From Clostridiaceae bacterium (GTDB lineage: Bacteria; Bacillota; Clostridia; Lachnospirales; Lachnospiraceae), in the NCBI GenBank assembly GCA_009911065.1, contig QXWR01000014.1, forward strand, positions 44,482 to 108,481: DNA of 64,000 bases, in the 5' to 3' direction. The notes below the pieces were generated by a model. That model was given only the letters and a program-made list of their open reading frames with translations. It did not search any database and had not been told where the DNA came from. The position numbers were made by a program, and so were the translations under genes. Of this stretch, positions 24,462-33,734 are shown in pieces. Position 1 is the stretch's first letter, and every line of letters starts with the position of its first letter.

Positions 24462-25235
24462 ATGAGGATTTTATTGATTCGTCATGGAGACCCGGATTAT
24501 GTCAATGATACACTGACCCAAAAGGGACATCGGGAGGCAGCGCTTCTGGCAGAGGCCGCCGATTTTTTGGAAGTGGGAGACTGCTATCAATCTCCCCTTG
24601 GCAGAGCCAAAGCCACGGCGGATTATACGCTGCAAAGATTGGGAAAAGAGGCGGTGACTCTGGACTGGCTTCAGGAATTTCCGGCAAAGGTAGATGTAAA
24701 CCAGTCGGTTAAGCTGCAGAAGGCCTATCCGGATACCAGAAGAGAAGGGAAAATTTATGGGCTGCGGATTGCCTGGGACATGCTTCCTTCCGGTTGGGCA
24801 GAGAATTCGGAGTATTTGGACTTGGAAGGGTGGCGTCAGTCCCCGGTTGCCAAATGCAGTGATCTGGTTTCTGTGTATGATCAGGCAGTGGAGGGTTTGG
24901 ACGGACTTTTAAGGCAGTATGGGTATGTGCGGGAAGGGCGGCATTACCGGGTGGCACAGGAGAATACGAAAACCGTTACTTTTTTCTGCCATTTTGGGAT
25001 TACCTGTGTTCTGTTATCCCACTTGTGGAACGTGTCACCGTTTGTCCTGTGGCATACCCTTGCACTGGCGCCAACTTCTGTGACTGAGGTAGTGACGGAA
25101 GAACGGGAGCAGGGGATTGCCTGTTTTCGGGGATTGCGTGTGGGAGATATTTCCCATTTGTACGCAGGAAAAGAAAAGGTGTCCTTTTCGGCCCGTTTCT
25201 GTGAAACTTACGGGAATAAGGATCAGAGGCATTAA
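24462..25235 (+). CDS. Histidine phosphatase family protein
   Basis: 257 residues of the phosphoglycerate-mutase-like branch. The catalytic LIRHGDPD is at residues 5-12 (phospho-His8). YQSPLGRAKATADYTL follows the usual S-P-L-x-R-A pattern, and the second catalytic His is in FFCHFGITCVL near 185. It hydrolyses a phosphate ester; the substrate is not identifiable. GGAGCAGGGGAAAG precedes the ATG. The next gene begins 174 bases downstream after an imperfect hairpin (about 25244-25292), so it is probably monocistronic. Confidence 0.85.
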   Translation: MRILLIRHGDPDYVNDTLTQKGHREAALLAEAADFLEVGDCYQSPLGRAKATADYTLQRLGKEAVTLDWLQEFPAKVDVNQSVKLQKAYPDTRREGKIYGLRIAWDMLPSGWAENSEYLDLEGWRQSPVAKCSDLVSVYDQAVEGLDGLLRQYGYVREGRHYRVAQENTKTVTFFCHFGITCVLLSHLWNVSPFVLWHTLALAPTSVTEVVTEEREQGIACFRGLRVGDISHLYAGKEKVSFSARFCETYGNKDQRH

Positions 25236-25409
25236 GGCAGAGAAATATTTTTTCCATGTGGTAAATAATTGTACTACATGAATGGAAATATTAAAAAAAC
25301 AAAAACATAAACGGTTTGCAGATCTTATAAAAAGCAATTATTTATAATGATAAATGAAGAAAAGAGAAATAAGACGGCAAGGCCGGGTATGTGCAGAATG
25401 GAGGAAAAT

Positions 25410-26783
25410 ATGAGAAAGAAGTTTTTGAGAAATGTTTCAGCAGCGGCAGTTGTTTCAGCGGCAGTGTTGGCAGTGGGAGGCTGCGGAGGAAACAGCGGAC
25501 AGACAGAAACATCTGCCGTGCAGACCGAGGCATCTACAGAAGCAGCGGGAGAGGAAAGTTCTGCGGCGCCGGAGACGAAAGAGGATGAAAATGGGAAAGG
25601 AACGGAATCGGTAAAGACCGATCAGCCGTCAGAGAATCCTAAGGCGTATCTGAAAGAATATTTTGGGGTGGAAGTAGGGGAAAACCCGGATGCTGCTTCC
25701 TTTTTGGAGGATCTGAAAAAAGTGGCTGGAGACGAGATCGCTCCATTGGAGGGAGAACTAACCTGGGCGTCAGCAGTACAGGCGGCGGTAAGTGCGGCGG
25801 ATTATGAGGAGCTGGCTTTAAGTTATCCAAAGGAAAAGACCACAGAGCGGTTGAAGGCTCATGGAATAGGGGAGAGTGACGTGGAGGAGGCATATCAGGC
25901 GGCCCTTGCATGTGCTCTGGATGTATCCCTGATTTCCGAGGAGGACGGCAAACGGGCAGCAGCAGGGGAAGGGTTTACAGCTGCTGACGAGGAACGGCTG
26001 CTTATGAAGGTGGCAGAGGCCAATGGAGACGGAAGAAATTATCTGGGCAGAGCTTCCCAGCCAGAGATTTACGGAAAACTTGACCAGGCTTGGAATTCTT
26101 TTATAATTTTTGATGACGGACAGCTTTCCCAGGTGGGAAGGGAAGCAGTGGAACAGCAGGTTTCTACTGGATACGGCATTAAGTCCGCAGCTTACAATGC
26201 CAGATTTTTGCCGGAACTGACCTTACAGTACGGACATTCGGATATTAAACATGCCCACCAGCTGATTGGTTTGCTGAACAGTGAGGATATAGATGCCAAA
26301 GTTCAGTTGGAGCCAAAGATCAGTATTTACCAGTATCTGTTGGAATGGGGACCAGTTCCAGAGGCCACGCCTACTTATGAGGTGAAGCAGTTTGGAGATC
26401 TGTATCTGGTTTATGCAGTTGAGTATGATTTGATGCTGGAATTTGACAATACAGAAGATATGCTTCGGTTTGATTCGGTAATCAATGATTTTGCAAAGAA
26501 GAACGAAGGAAATGAGGAGGCAGTTGGACTGATTTACGGGTCCTGGTGGCAGCCCCTTTACAGCACCACCCGGACAGACATGCCAGAGGATGCGTATCAC
26601 CAGATGTTTGACTGTGTGGTGACAAACGGAATCTATTCGATTCATCCTTTTGCATTGCCGGAAAACAAGGATTCTGTTATAGAAAAGCTAAAAGAAATGT
26701 CGGACGGACTGGAAGTGGAAGCAGTGGAGCGGTACTGCAATACGGCATTTTATCACTATCTGAAAGGGGAAGATTACCAATAA
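25410..26783 (+). CDS. Lipoprotein of unknown function
   Basis: 457 residues. A lipobox ends at a Cys near residue 26 (LAVGGCGGNSG), followed by a ~60-residue Ser/Thr/Glu-rich linker typical of this organism's lipoproteins. Two helical blocks follow (about 75-200, with Ala-rich helices and paired acidic residues). A C-terminal domain then contains NARFLPELTLQYGHSDIKHAHQLI and a region around YGSWWQPLYSTTRTDMPEDAY. I do not recognise the family. ATG 25410 follows GGAGG; the 21-residue in-frame extension was rejected. It could be a surface-exposed binding protein. Confidence 0.65.
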   Translation: MRKKFLRNVSAAAVVSAAVLAVGGCGGNSGQTETSAVQTEASTEAAGEESSAAPETKEDENGKGTESVKTDQPSENPKAYLKEYFGVEVGENPDAASFLEDLKKVAGDEIAPLEGELTWASAVQAAVSAADYEELALSYPKEKTTERLKAHGIGESDVEEAYQAALACALDVSLISEEDGKRAAAGEGFTAADEERLLMKVAEANGDGRNYLGRASQPEIYGKLDQAWNSFIIFDDGQLSQVGREAVEQQVSTGYGIKSAAYNARFLPELTLQYGHSDIKHAHQLIGLLNSEDIDAKVQLEPKISIYQYLLEWGPVPEATPTYEVKQFGDLYLVYAVEYDLMLEFDNTEDMLRFDSVINDFAKKNEGNEEAVGLIYGSWWQPLYSTTRTDMPEDAYHQMFDCVVTNGIYSIHPFALPENKDSVIEKLKEMSDGLEVEAVERYCNTAFYHYLKGEDYQ

Positions 26784-26847
26784 TCAAAAAGAGACGGTTT
26801 ACAGAAAAGGACGGAAGAAACAAGAGAAGGAACAGGAAGGAGTTTTT

Positions 26848-27456
26848 ATGGAGGAACTGGCAGTTTTAAAACGGTCGGTATTGGAGACAGCAAAAAAAGC
26901 GTATCGGGAGAAGCTGATGGCAGGAACCAGCGGCAACATGAGTATGTATTATAGGGAGAAGGGATGGATGGTCATTACCCCCAGTTCCTATGATTACGAA
27001 ATCATGGAAGAAAAGGATATTGTGGTTACAGATTTGGAGGGACAGGTGGTGGAGGGCTGTCACATGCCCTCCTCAGAGTGGCGGATGCATGCAGAGATTT
27101 ACAAACATCTGCCTCATGTAAAGGCAGTGGTCCATACGCATTCTCCTTATGCTACCAGCTTTGCAGTGAATCATCAGGAAATCCCAGTGGTTTTGATTGA
27201 AATGATTCCGTTTTTAAAGGGAAAACTGGAAGTTAGCCCCTATGCGGCTCAGGGAAGCGCTCAGGTGGGATTGAATGCGGTGCCGATTTTGGAACGGAAA
27301 AATGCTTGTCTGATGGCCAATCATGGGGTGGTAGCCGTGGGTGAGACCATGGAGGCGGCTTACGTAAACAGCGTTTATGTGGAAGATACGGCCAGGATTT
27401 ATCACATGGCCTTACAGAGTGGCAATCCGATAGTGATTCCCGGTTATGAAGAGTAA
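26848..27456 (+). CDS. Class II aldolase/adducin family protein (fuculose-1-P aldolase type)
   Basis: 202 residues. Zinc-dependent aldolase with ligands His96 and His98 (VVHTHSPYAT) and His159 (MANHGVVAVG), catalytic Glu77 in SSEWRMHAEI, and phosphate-binding AGTSGNMS. In L-fuculose-1-P aldolases and in Ald2 of the MTA/5'-deoxyadenosine salvage pathways, it cleaves a ketose-1-phosphate to DHAP and an aldehyde. Since mtnA is two genes downstream, 5-deoxyribulose-1-P or methylthioribulose-1-P is a likely substrate. GGAAGGA precedes the ATG. Start of a cluster that runs through the nucleoside importer. Confidence 0.85.
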   Translation: MEELAVLKRSVLETAKKAYREKLMAGTSGNMSMYYREKGWMVITPSSYDYEIMEEKDIVVTDLEGQVVEGCHMPSSEWRMHAEIYKHLPHVKAVVHTHSPYATSFAVNHQEIPVVLIEMIPFLKGKLEVSPYAAQGSAQVGLNAVPILERKNACLMANHGVVAVGETMEAAYVNSVYVEDTARIYHMALQSGNPIVIPGYEE

Positions 27457-27470
27457 AAACATAGATGGCA

Positions 27471-27496
27471 GCAGAAAGAAATTTTCAAACATGTTC
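27471..27496. repeat. Remnant arm of a palindromic repeat (element C family)
   Basis: GCAGAAAGAAATTTTCAAACATG matches in outline the right arm of the repeat at 40055-40220 (there GGAAAGAAATTTTCAGACATACTC). No matching left arm is present here. Confidence 0.35.
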
Positions 27497-27519
27497 TTAA
27501 AAAAAGGAAGAATGAGAAA

Positions 27520-28479
27520 ATGAAAGGAATTTATTTTGACGGAAAACATGCCATTTACCGGGACGACTTACCAATGCCAGAGCCAATGGGAACAGAAAGC
27601 CTCATTCGCATATATTATGGGGGAGTGTGCAGTACGGACCGGGAGGTAAGGAAAGGCTATCGGCCGGATTTTCGGGGGATTATGGGCCATGAATTTGTGG
27701 GAATTGTAGAGAAATCTCCGGATGGGTCCTGGGTTGGCAAACGGGTAGTGGGGGAGCTGAATGCAGGATGTGGACATTGTATTTACTGCCGTACCGGACG
27801 GGAAAAACATTGTCTGGAACGGAAGGTGATTGGGATGGACGGAAAAGACGGGTGCTTTGCAGAGTATATGACTTTGGAGACCCATCTTCTCCATAAGATA
27901 CCAGACCAGCTTTCCATGCCAGAGGCTCTTTTAACCGAACCTCTGGCAGCTGCTTTACAGATTCCGTCCCAGGTTCCCATACATCCGGATATAGAAACCG
28001 CAATCATTGGGGATGGACGTTTGGCCTATTTAATTGCTTCTGTACTTCACCTTCATGGAGTGGGGCTGACCATTTTTGGAAAACATCCGGAAAAATTAAA
28101 GGAATTTGAGAGATTCGGCAAAACCAGGAAGGCAGAGGGCGTGGATACAGGAAAACAGAATTTTGAGCTGGTTGTGGAAGCTTCCGGCTCCTCCACGGGA
28201 CTGGATTTGGCGTCAAAACTGGTCCGCAAGCAGGGAACGATTGTGTTAAAAAGTACCTATGCGGGGACTGCCAATGTGGATATGAGTTATTTTGTGGTCA
28301 ATGAGATTACCATAAAGGGAAGCCGATGTGGTCCGTTTGAGCCGGCGTTGCGCCTTTTGGAAAAGGGATTGGTGCAGCTGCCTCCTGTGGAATTTTATGA
28401 GCTGAAAGACTGGGAGAAGGCATTTGCCTCCAGAGCGTTTAAGGCAGGATTTCAGATAGGGCCGTTTGTGGAATCGTAA
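27520..28479 (+). CDS. Zinc-binding alcohol dehydrogenase (MDR family)
   Basis: 319 residues. Medium-chain dehydrogenase: Zn-site GHEFVGIVEK, structural-zinc Cys cluster CGHCIYCRTGREKHC (near 87-101), then the catalytic-domain Glu in LTEPLAAAL and a Rossmann region (TAIIGDGRLAYLIASVL, near 167-183). It oxidises or reduces an alcohol/aldehyde with NAD(P). Between a class II aldolase and mtnA, it would be well placed to handle the aldehyde released by the aldolase (acetaldehyde or methylthioacetaldehyde). This is inferred from neighbours. The glycine motif reads GDGRLA rather than GxGxxG, so cofactor choice is unclear. Confidence 0.85.
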   Translation: MKGIYFDGKHAIYRDDLPMPEPMGTESLIRIYYGGVCSTDREVRKGYRPDFRGIMGHEFVGIVEKSPDGSWVGKRVVGELNAGCGHCIYCRTGREKHCLERKVIGMDGKDGCFAEYMTLETHLLHKIPDQLSMPEALLTEPLAAALQIPSQVPIHPDIETAIIGDGRLAYLIASVLHLHGVGLTIFGKHPEKLKEFERFGKTRKAEGVDTGKQNFELVVEASGSSTGLDLASKLVRKQGTIVLKSTYAGTANVDMSYFVVNEITIKGSRCGPFEPALRLLEKGLVQLPPVEFYELKDWEKAFASRAFKAGFQIGPFVES

Positions 28480-28523
28480 TGATTTTCCAGGGAGATACAA
28501 GTAAGCTGTGATAGGAGGAGAAT

Positions 28524-29594
28524 ATGGACAATTTAAAGCAGATTACCCACATTGACAATGTAAGACTGGGGGAAGATAAGGCGTCGGTTGTGATTATTGA
28601 CCAGACTAAACTGCCATCCAGGACGGAATATCTGACTTTGAGGACACCAAAAGATTTGTATGATGCAATATTTGAACTGAAGGTCCGGGGGGCGCCAGCC
28701 ATTGGCATTTGCGCGGGATTTGGCATTTACATTTTGGCCAGGACCATTGACGCCAAAGATTACGAAGGGTTTTATCAGCAGTTTTGTGAGTATCAGAACT
28801 ATCTGGATTCGGCAAGACCCACAGCTGTAAATTTAAGCTGGGCTTTGAACCGGATGGAACAAACCGTGGTGAAAAACAGACAACTGCCGGTTCCGGAAAT
28901 TTTGGAGAAACTGGAGCAGGAATGTATGGCGATTCAGGAGGAAGATATGGATATGTGCCGGAAGATTTCGGAACATGGACTGTCTCTTCTGAAGAATGGA
29001 GATGGGATTTTGACCCATTGCAATGCAGGTCCTCTGGCCACTTCCCGCTATGGAACCGCCCTTGGTCCTTTGTTTCTTGGCAAAGAAAGAGGCATGGAAT
29101 TTCATGTGTTTGCCGATGAAACACGGCCTCTTTTACAGGGAGCGCGTCTGACGTCTTACGAGCTGCAAAAGGCTGGCATTGACGTGACTTTGATTTGTGA
29201 TAACATGGCAAGTCTGGTGATGAAAAACGGCTGGGTTCAGGCTTGCCTGGTAGGTTGTGACCGGGTGGCGGCCAACGGGGATACAGCCAATAAGATTGGA
29301 ACCAGCGGTGTGGCGATTTTGGCCAAACATTATGGGATTCCTTTTTATGTGCTGGGACCCAGCTCTACCATTGACCGAAACTGTAAGACCGGACAGGACA
29401 TTCAGATTGAGCTGCGCAGTCCGGATGAGATTAAAAAGAAGTTTTACGAAACTCCTATGGCGCTGGAAGAAGTGAAATGCTACAATCCGGCTTTTGATGT
29501 AACCGACCACTCTCTGATCAGCGGAATTATAACGGAACATGGAATTTGCCGTCCTCCTTTTACGGAAAGTTTGAAAAAAATATGGGAAGGGTGA
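28524..29594 (+). CDS. mtnA: S-methyl-5-thioribose-1-phosphate isomerase (MtnA)
   Basis: 356 residues of the eIF2B-alpha-like isomerase family. Hallmarks: [11 protein letters not shown] (55-65), [18 protein letters not shown] with catalytic Cys166, [34 protein letters not shown] with catalytic Asp246. It converts 5-methylthioribose-1-P, or the 5-deoxyribose-1-P analogue, to the ketose-1-phosphate, which is the expected substrate of the class II aldolase two genes upstream. AGGAGG precedes the ATG. It lies 44 bases after the dehydrogenase gene. No mtnP, mtnK or phosphorylase gene is in the window. Confidence 0.92.
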   Translation: MDNLKQITHIDNVRLGEDKASVVIIDQTKLPSRTEYLTLRTPKDLYDAIFELKVRGAPAIGICAGFGIYILARTIDAKDYEGFYQQFCEYQNYLDSARPTAVNLSWALNRMEQTVVKNRQLPVPEILEKLEQECMAIQEEDMDMCRKISEHGLSLLKNGDGILTHCNAGPLATSRYGTALGPLFLGKERGMEFHVFADETRPLLQGARLTSYELQKAGIDVTLICDNMASLVMKNGWVQACLVGCDRVAANGDTANKIGTSGVAILAKHYGIPFYVLGPSSTIDRNCKTGQDIQIELRSPDEIKKKFYETPMALEEVKCYNPAFDVTDHSLISGIITEHGICRPPFTESLKKIWEG

Positions 29595-29707
29595 AGGTTA
29601 AAAGAATTTGAATCATAATTAATCGTAAAAACATCTTGTATTTTGGTGAAATCTGTAGTAAAAATAAAGAGGTAAGAATTTTCATCTGAAAAGGAGAGAA
29701 CAGTACA

Positions 29708-30925
29708 ATGAAAAAAACATTATGTGCAATGATGGCTATGGTTCTGGCAGGCTCCCTTCTGACAGGATGTGGTGGCGGAAATCAAAATCCCACCTCAGCA
29801 GCTGCACCCACAGAGGCTTCCAGCACTCTGGCAGAGGCTCCGGATGATCCTAAGGCTGGAGAAGAATCCAATGGAGTTGAATCGGTTAATGCTGCTTTGA
29901 AGATTGCCATTGTCAGCAGTCCGTCCGGAGTAGATGACGGTTCATTTAATGAGGACAATTATAATGGAATTTTGTCCTTTATCGGACTGCATCCAGAAGC
30001 TACAGTGACTCCCGTGCGGGAAGAGACCGGCGATACAGCAGCAGCTGTGCAGGCAGTACAGGACATTGTGGCTGATTATGATGTGATTGTCTGCTGCGGC
30101 TTCCAGTTTGCAGCTATCGGAGCCATTGCCAATGACAATCCTGATGTGAAGTTTATCTTGGTAGACTCGTATCCTACTGATGCGGAAGGAACCGAGGTTG
30201 CCTGTGACAATGTATATGCTATGCAGTTTAAAGAGCAGGAAAGCGGCTTTTTTGCCGGACTTGCGGCAGCTTTGGAGACCAAGACAGGAAAAGTGGCTGT
30301 GGTCAACGGAATTGCTTATCCGTCCAATGTAAATTATCAGTATGGCTTTGAGTCTGGCGTCAACTATGCCAATGGGAAACTGGGCTCTTCCGCAGAAGTG
30401 GTAGAGATTGCTTCCTATGCAGGAACGGATGTGACCAATGCCAACGTAGGAGGCAACTATGTAGGCAGCTTTGCAGATGAAGCAACCGGTAAGGTAGTGG
30501 GCAAGGCCCTTATTGATCAGGGCTGCGATATTATTTTTGTGGCAGCAGGCGGCTCTGGAAACGGTGTATTTACTGCTGCAAAAGAAGCTTCAGGCGTAAA
30601 GGTGATTGGCTGTGACGTGGACCAGTATGACGATGGAGTCAACGGAGCAGAGAATATTATTTTGACTTCCGGTTTGAAAGTGATGGGCATGAATGTGGAG
30701 AAGCAGCTGAATGCCATTATGGACGGAAGTTTTGTAGGCGGCAACGCACTGCTGGGAGCAGACACGGATTCCACCGGGTTTGTAAAAGAAGACGGACGTC
30801 ATCAGATGTCAGCAGAAACCATTGAGAAGCTGGATGAGGCATATGGGCTGGTGAAAGACGGAACCATTGTTCCGGCGGCCAACTTTAACAACATTCAGCC
30901 GGACGATTTCCCAGGACTGAAGTAA
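29708..30925 (+). CDS. BMP-family ABC transporter substrate-binding lipoprotein
   Basis: 405 residues. Lipobox LLTGCGGG ends at Cys21, then a Ser/Ala-rich linker. The domain from ~60 on is of the basic membrane protein (Med/BmpA) type: KIAIVSSPSGVDDGSFNED, EETGDTAAAVQAVQDIVADYDVIVCCGFQ, GKVAVVNGIAYPSNVNYQYGFESGV, and ADEATGKVVGKALIDQGCDIIFVAAGGSGNGVF. These bind nucleosides outside the membrane. It lies upstream of the ATPase and two permeases. A hairpin terminator before the ATPase gene implies more SBP than membrane parts. Confidence 0.9.
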   Translation: MKKTLCAMMAMVLAGSLLTGCGGGNQNPTSAAAPTEASSTLAEAPDDPKAGEESNGVESVNAALKIAIVSSPSGVDDGSFNEDNYNGILSFIGLHPEATVTPVREETGDTAAAVQAVQDIVADYDVIVCCGFQFAAIGAIANDNPDVKFILVDSYPTDAEGTEVACDNVYAMQFKEQESGFFAGLAAALETKTGKVAVVNGIAYPSNVNYQYGFESGVNYANGKLGSSAEVVEIASYAGTDVTNANVGGNYVGSFADEATGKVVGKALIDQGCDIIFVAAGGSGNGVFTAAKEASGVKVIGCDVDQYDDGVNGAENIILTSGLKVMGMNVEKQLNAIMDGSFVGGNALLGADTDSTGFVKEDGRHQMSAETIEKLDEAYGLVKDGTIVPAANFNNIQPDDFPGLK

Positions 30926-30987
30926 AAGGGTTATTGTTTACTGGCTTGCCAGCAGGCAGTAGCGTAAAAACTGTCACGGGTAAGGAA

Positions 30988-31036
30988 CCCCGGCTTATAG
31001 GATTCGGAGCGGAATGCCTATGAGCCGGGATTTTTT
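30988..31036 (+). terminator. Hairpin terminator between substrate-binding protein and ABC ATPase
   Basis: A stem of about 13 bp (30989-31001 with 31017-31029, one mismatch) followed by TTTTTT. Probably partial, so that the downstream genes receive less mRNA than the SBP. Confidence 0.8.
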
Positions 31037-31063
31037 CATTCAAAGAAGAAGAGGAGGGACGGC

Positions 31064-32605
31064 ATGTGGGAAAATATTATTGAGATGAACCACATTACCA
31101 AACGTTTTCCGGGTATTGTGGCAAATGATGATGTGACGCTGCAAATCCGAAAGGGGGAGATTTTCGCACTGCTGGGGGAGAATGGGGCAGGAAAATCCAC
31201 GCTGATGAGCATGCTGTTTGGAATGTATGAACCAGATGAGGGGGAGATTGTAATTCGGGGGAAAAAGGAGAGAATCACTTCTCCCAGCTATGCAACCAGG
31301 CTGAATATTGGCATGGTACATCAGCATTTTAAGTTGGTAGAAAACTATACGATCACAGAAAATATTATTTTGGGACTGGAGAGCCGAGACCGGCTTTTTG
31401 GTATGCTTCCCTATGTGGATCTTAAAAAGGCAGACAAAAAGGTAGAAGAATTATCCAAAAAGTATGGGCTGGAAGTAAATCCCACGGATGTGATTGAAAA
31501 CCTTAACGTGTCGGTTCGGCAGCGGGTCGAGATTTTAAAAATGCTTTACCGGGAGGCGGAAATCCTGATCTTTGATGAGCCTACTGCTGTTTTAACTCCT
31601 CAGGAAATCGAATTTCTGTTGGAGATTATCCGGGGTCTTCGGGAAAACGGGAAAACCATTATTCTGATTACCCACAAGCTGGAAGAGATTAAAAAGGTGG
31701 CTGACCGGTGCGGGATTCTCAACCGGGGCCGATTGGTGGATGTACTGGATGTGGCAACTACCTCCACAAGAACCATGGCCAATTTGATGGTAGGCAGGGA
31801 AGTATCCTTTACGGTTGAGAAGCAGGAGCCGGATTTTAAAGAAACGATTCTGGAGGTAAAAAACCTCACTGTGAAAAATCAGGATGGTTTTCCAGTGGTA
31901 AAAAATGTGTCTTTCTCAGTTCGAGGTGGGGAAATCTTTGCCATTGCCGGTGTGTCAGGCAATGGACAGGTAGAGATTGCGGATGCCATTACAGGACTTG
32001 TGAAAGCGGCGGAGGGAAGCGTTGTACTGAATGGGACAGACATTACCGATTACAACATCCGAAAGAGAACCCTGGAAGGGATTTCTTATATTCCAGAGGA
32101 CCGGCAGGCATTTGGTCTGGTACTTGATTTTGATTTGGGAGAAAATCTGGCGTTGAAGGATTATTTCAGAGAGCCGTTTTCCAAAAAAGGAATTTTAAAT
32201 TCGGAAGAATTTGTCCGTTATGGGGAGGAACTGATTGAGCGGTACGATATTCGCAGCGGCCAGGGAGTGGGGACAGTGGTCCGCTCTATGAGCGGCGGCA
32301 ATCAACAGAAAGCTATCATCGGACGGGAGATTGAGCTGAAATCCCCTTTAATGATTTTTGTGCAGCCTACAAGAGGACTGGATATTGGGGCTATCGAAAA
32401 TATTCACCGGCAGATTATTCAGGAACGGGACGCAGGAAAGGCCATTCTTCTGATCTCCCTGGAGCTGGATGAAATCATGGATCTGGCAGACACCATTGGG
32501 GTCATTTACAACGGACAGATTCAGAAAATTGCAGACAGAAAATCTTTGACAGCCAATGAAGTAGGCGAGTTTATGATGGGGGTGAAATCAGATGAAAGGA
32601 ATTAG
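31064..32605 (+). CDS. Nucleoside ABC transporter ATP-binding protein (NupO type)
   Basis: 513 residues with two ATPase domains in tandem. The first has Walker A GENGAGKSTLM (~44-54), signature LNVSVRQRVEILKML and Walker B ILIFDEPTAVL. The second has a degenerate Walker A (GVSGNGQVEIADA), signature SGGNQQKAIIGRE and LMIFVQPTRGLD where the Walker B Glu is replaced by Gln. This asymmetric layout is standard for RbsA/YufO-type importers. It drives uptake of the nucleoside bound by the BMP protein. The last 14 bases overlap the next permease gene. Confidence 0.92.
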   Translation: MWENIIEMNHITKRFPGIVANDDVTLQIRKGEIFALLGENGAGKSTLMSMLFGMYEPDEGEIVIRGKKERITSPSYATRLNIGMVHQHFKLVENYTITENIILGLESRDRLFGMLPYVDLKKADKKVEELSKKYGLEVNPTDVIENLNVSVRQRVEILKMLYREAEILIFDEPTAVLTPQEIEFLLEIIRGLRENGKTIILITHKLEEIKKVADRCGILNRGRLVDVLDVATTSTRTMANLMVGREVSFTVEKQEPDFKETILEVKNLTVKNQDGFPVVKNVSFSVRGGEIFAIAGVSGNGQVEIADAITGLVKAAEGSVVLNGTDITDYNIRKRTLEGISYIPEDRQAFGLVLDFDLGENLALKDYFREPFSKKGILNSEEFVRYGEELIERYDIRSGQGVGTVVRSMSGGNQQKAIIGREIELKSPLMIFVQPTRGLDIGAIENIHRQIIQERDAGKAILLISLELDEIMDLADTIGVIYNGQIQKIADRKSLTANEVGEFMMGVKSDERN

Positions 32606-33734
32606 CCATGGATTAAAAAAGGGAATGGTCCGGCTGCTGGGAGATGAGCGGCGGCAGTCTGTGACCATACCGTTGTTTGCCATTGTGTTAAGCTTGCTGG
32701 CCGGGGCAGTGGTGATTCTGTTTTTGGGGAAGAATCCGGCGGCAGCCTACCAGAATCTCCTTCAAGGTTCCGGGATTTTGCCAAAGCCTACGTATGCAGG
32801 ATATAAAAGTATTCTGACGGATTTCACCAGCTTTATGAATGCCTGGACTCCCATGTTGTTTGCATCTCTTTCGGTGGCAGTGGCTCTTCGGGCAGGGCTG
32901 TTTAATATCGGCGTGTCGGGACAGATGCTGACAGCAGGATTTCTGACCACTTTAATTGTCGGGTATAGTTCTCTGGCAGCTCCCATAGCAAAACCAATGG
33001 TTTTGGTGGTGGGAATTGTCGCCGGCGCCGCCGTGGGAGGACTGATTGGATGGCTAAAGCATCAGTTTAACATTAACGAAGTGGTTTCTTCCATTATGAT
33101 CAATTACATTGCCCAGTATGTGATTAGCTTTTTTATCAATACCTATTTTGTAAATCCTGTTTCCCGCCAATCCAATGCAGTCTCAAAGGCAGCGAGGCTG
33201 ACTTTGATGGATACGCCGGTGGGAAATCTGAAAATGGATATTCCTTTAGGGATTGTGTTGGCTGTGATTACCGCTTTTTTGGTGAAATTTCTTCTGGACC
33301 GTACGGTATTTGGATATGAAATTAAGTGTGTTGGCACCAGCAAAAATGCCGCCAGATATGCAGGAATCAATGTGGGTAGAAATGTGGTGGCTTCCATGGT
33401 TATTTCCGGGGCATTGGCAGGGCTGGCAGGCGTTACCTATTATCTTGGGTATTTTGGTTCCATTCAGCCAAGGGTGCTTCCAAGCACAGGTTTTGATGCC
33501 ATTGCTGTGTCCCTTCTTGCCAACAGCAATCCTGTGGGAATTATCTTTTCCTCCTTTTTGATTACCATTATCAGTAAAGGAAGTACGTACATGAATTCTT
33601 CCTCTGGTTTGGAGTCAGAGATTGCGTCTGTGATTACTGGCGTAATTTTGCTGTTTTCTGCCTGTGGGGCGTTTATCCGCTATAAGGTCAAAGGATTTAA
33701 GGATGAATTGGAAGAAGAAAGGGGGAAGAGCTGA
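32592..33734 (+). CDS. Nucleoside ABC transporter permease (NupP type)
   Basis: A 380-residue membrane protein with about nine hydrophobic segments. VALRAGLFNIGVSGQMLTAGF, the AAVGGLIGWLKHQFNINEVVSS loop (near 150-170) and GYEIKCVGTSKNAARYAGINVGR (near 245-265) are typical of BPD_transp_2 nucleoside permeases. It pairs with the next gene product as the channel. Its start overlaps the ATPase gene and its stop TGATG overlaps the next start. Confidence 0.9.
   Translation: MKGISHGLKKGMVRLLGDERRQSVTIPLFAIVLSLLAGAVVILFLGKNPAAAYQNLLQGSGILPKPTYAGYKSILTDFTSFMNAWTPMLFASLSVAVALRAGLFNIGVSGQMLTAGFLTTLIVGYSSLAAPIAKPMVLVVGIVAGAAVGGLIGWLKHQFNINEVVSSIMINYIAQYVISFFINTYFVNPVSRQSNAVSKAARLTLMDTPVGNLKMDIPLGIVLAVITAFLVKFLLDRTVFGYEIKCVGTSKNAARYAGINVGRNVVASMVISGALAGLAGVTYYLGYFGSIQPRVLPSTGFDAIAVSLLANSNPVGIIFSSFLITIISKGSTYMNSSSGLESEIASVITGVILLFSACGAFIRYKVKGFKDELEEERGKS

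Noticed and set aside
31921..32580. Second ATPase half of the nucleoside ABC protein as a damaged gene because its Walker A is degenerate
   Set aside because: The second half of this importer family normally has a degenerate site, so this is not a sign of decay.
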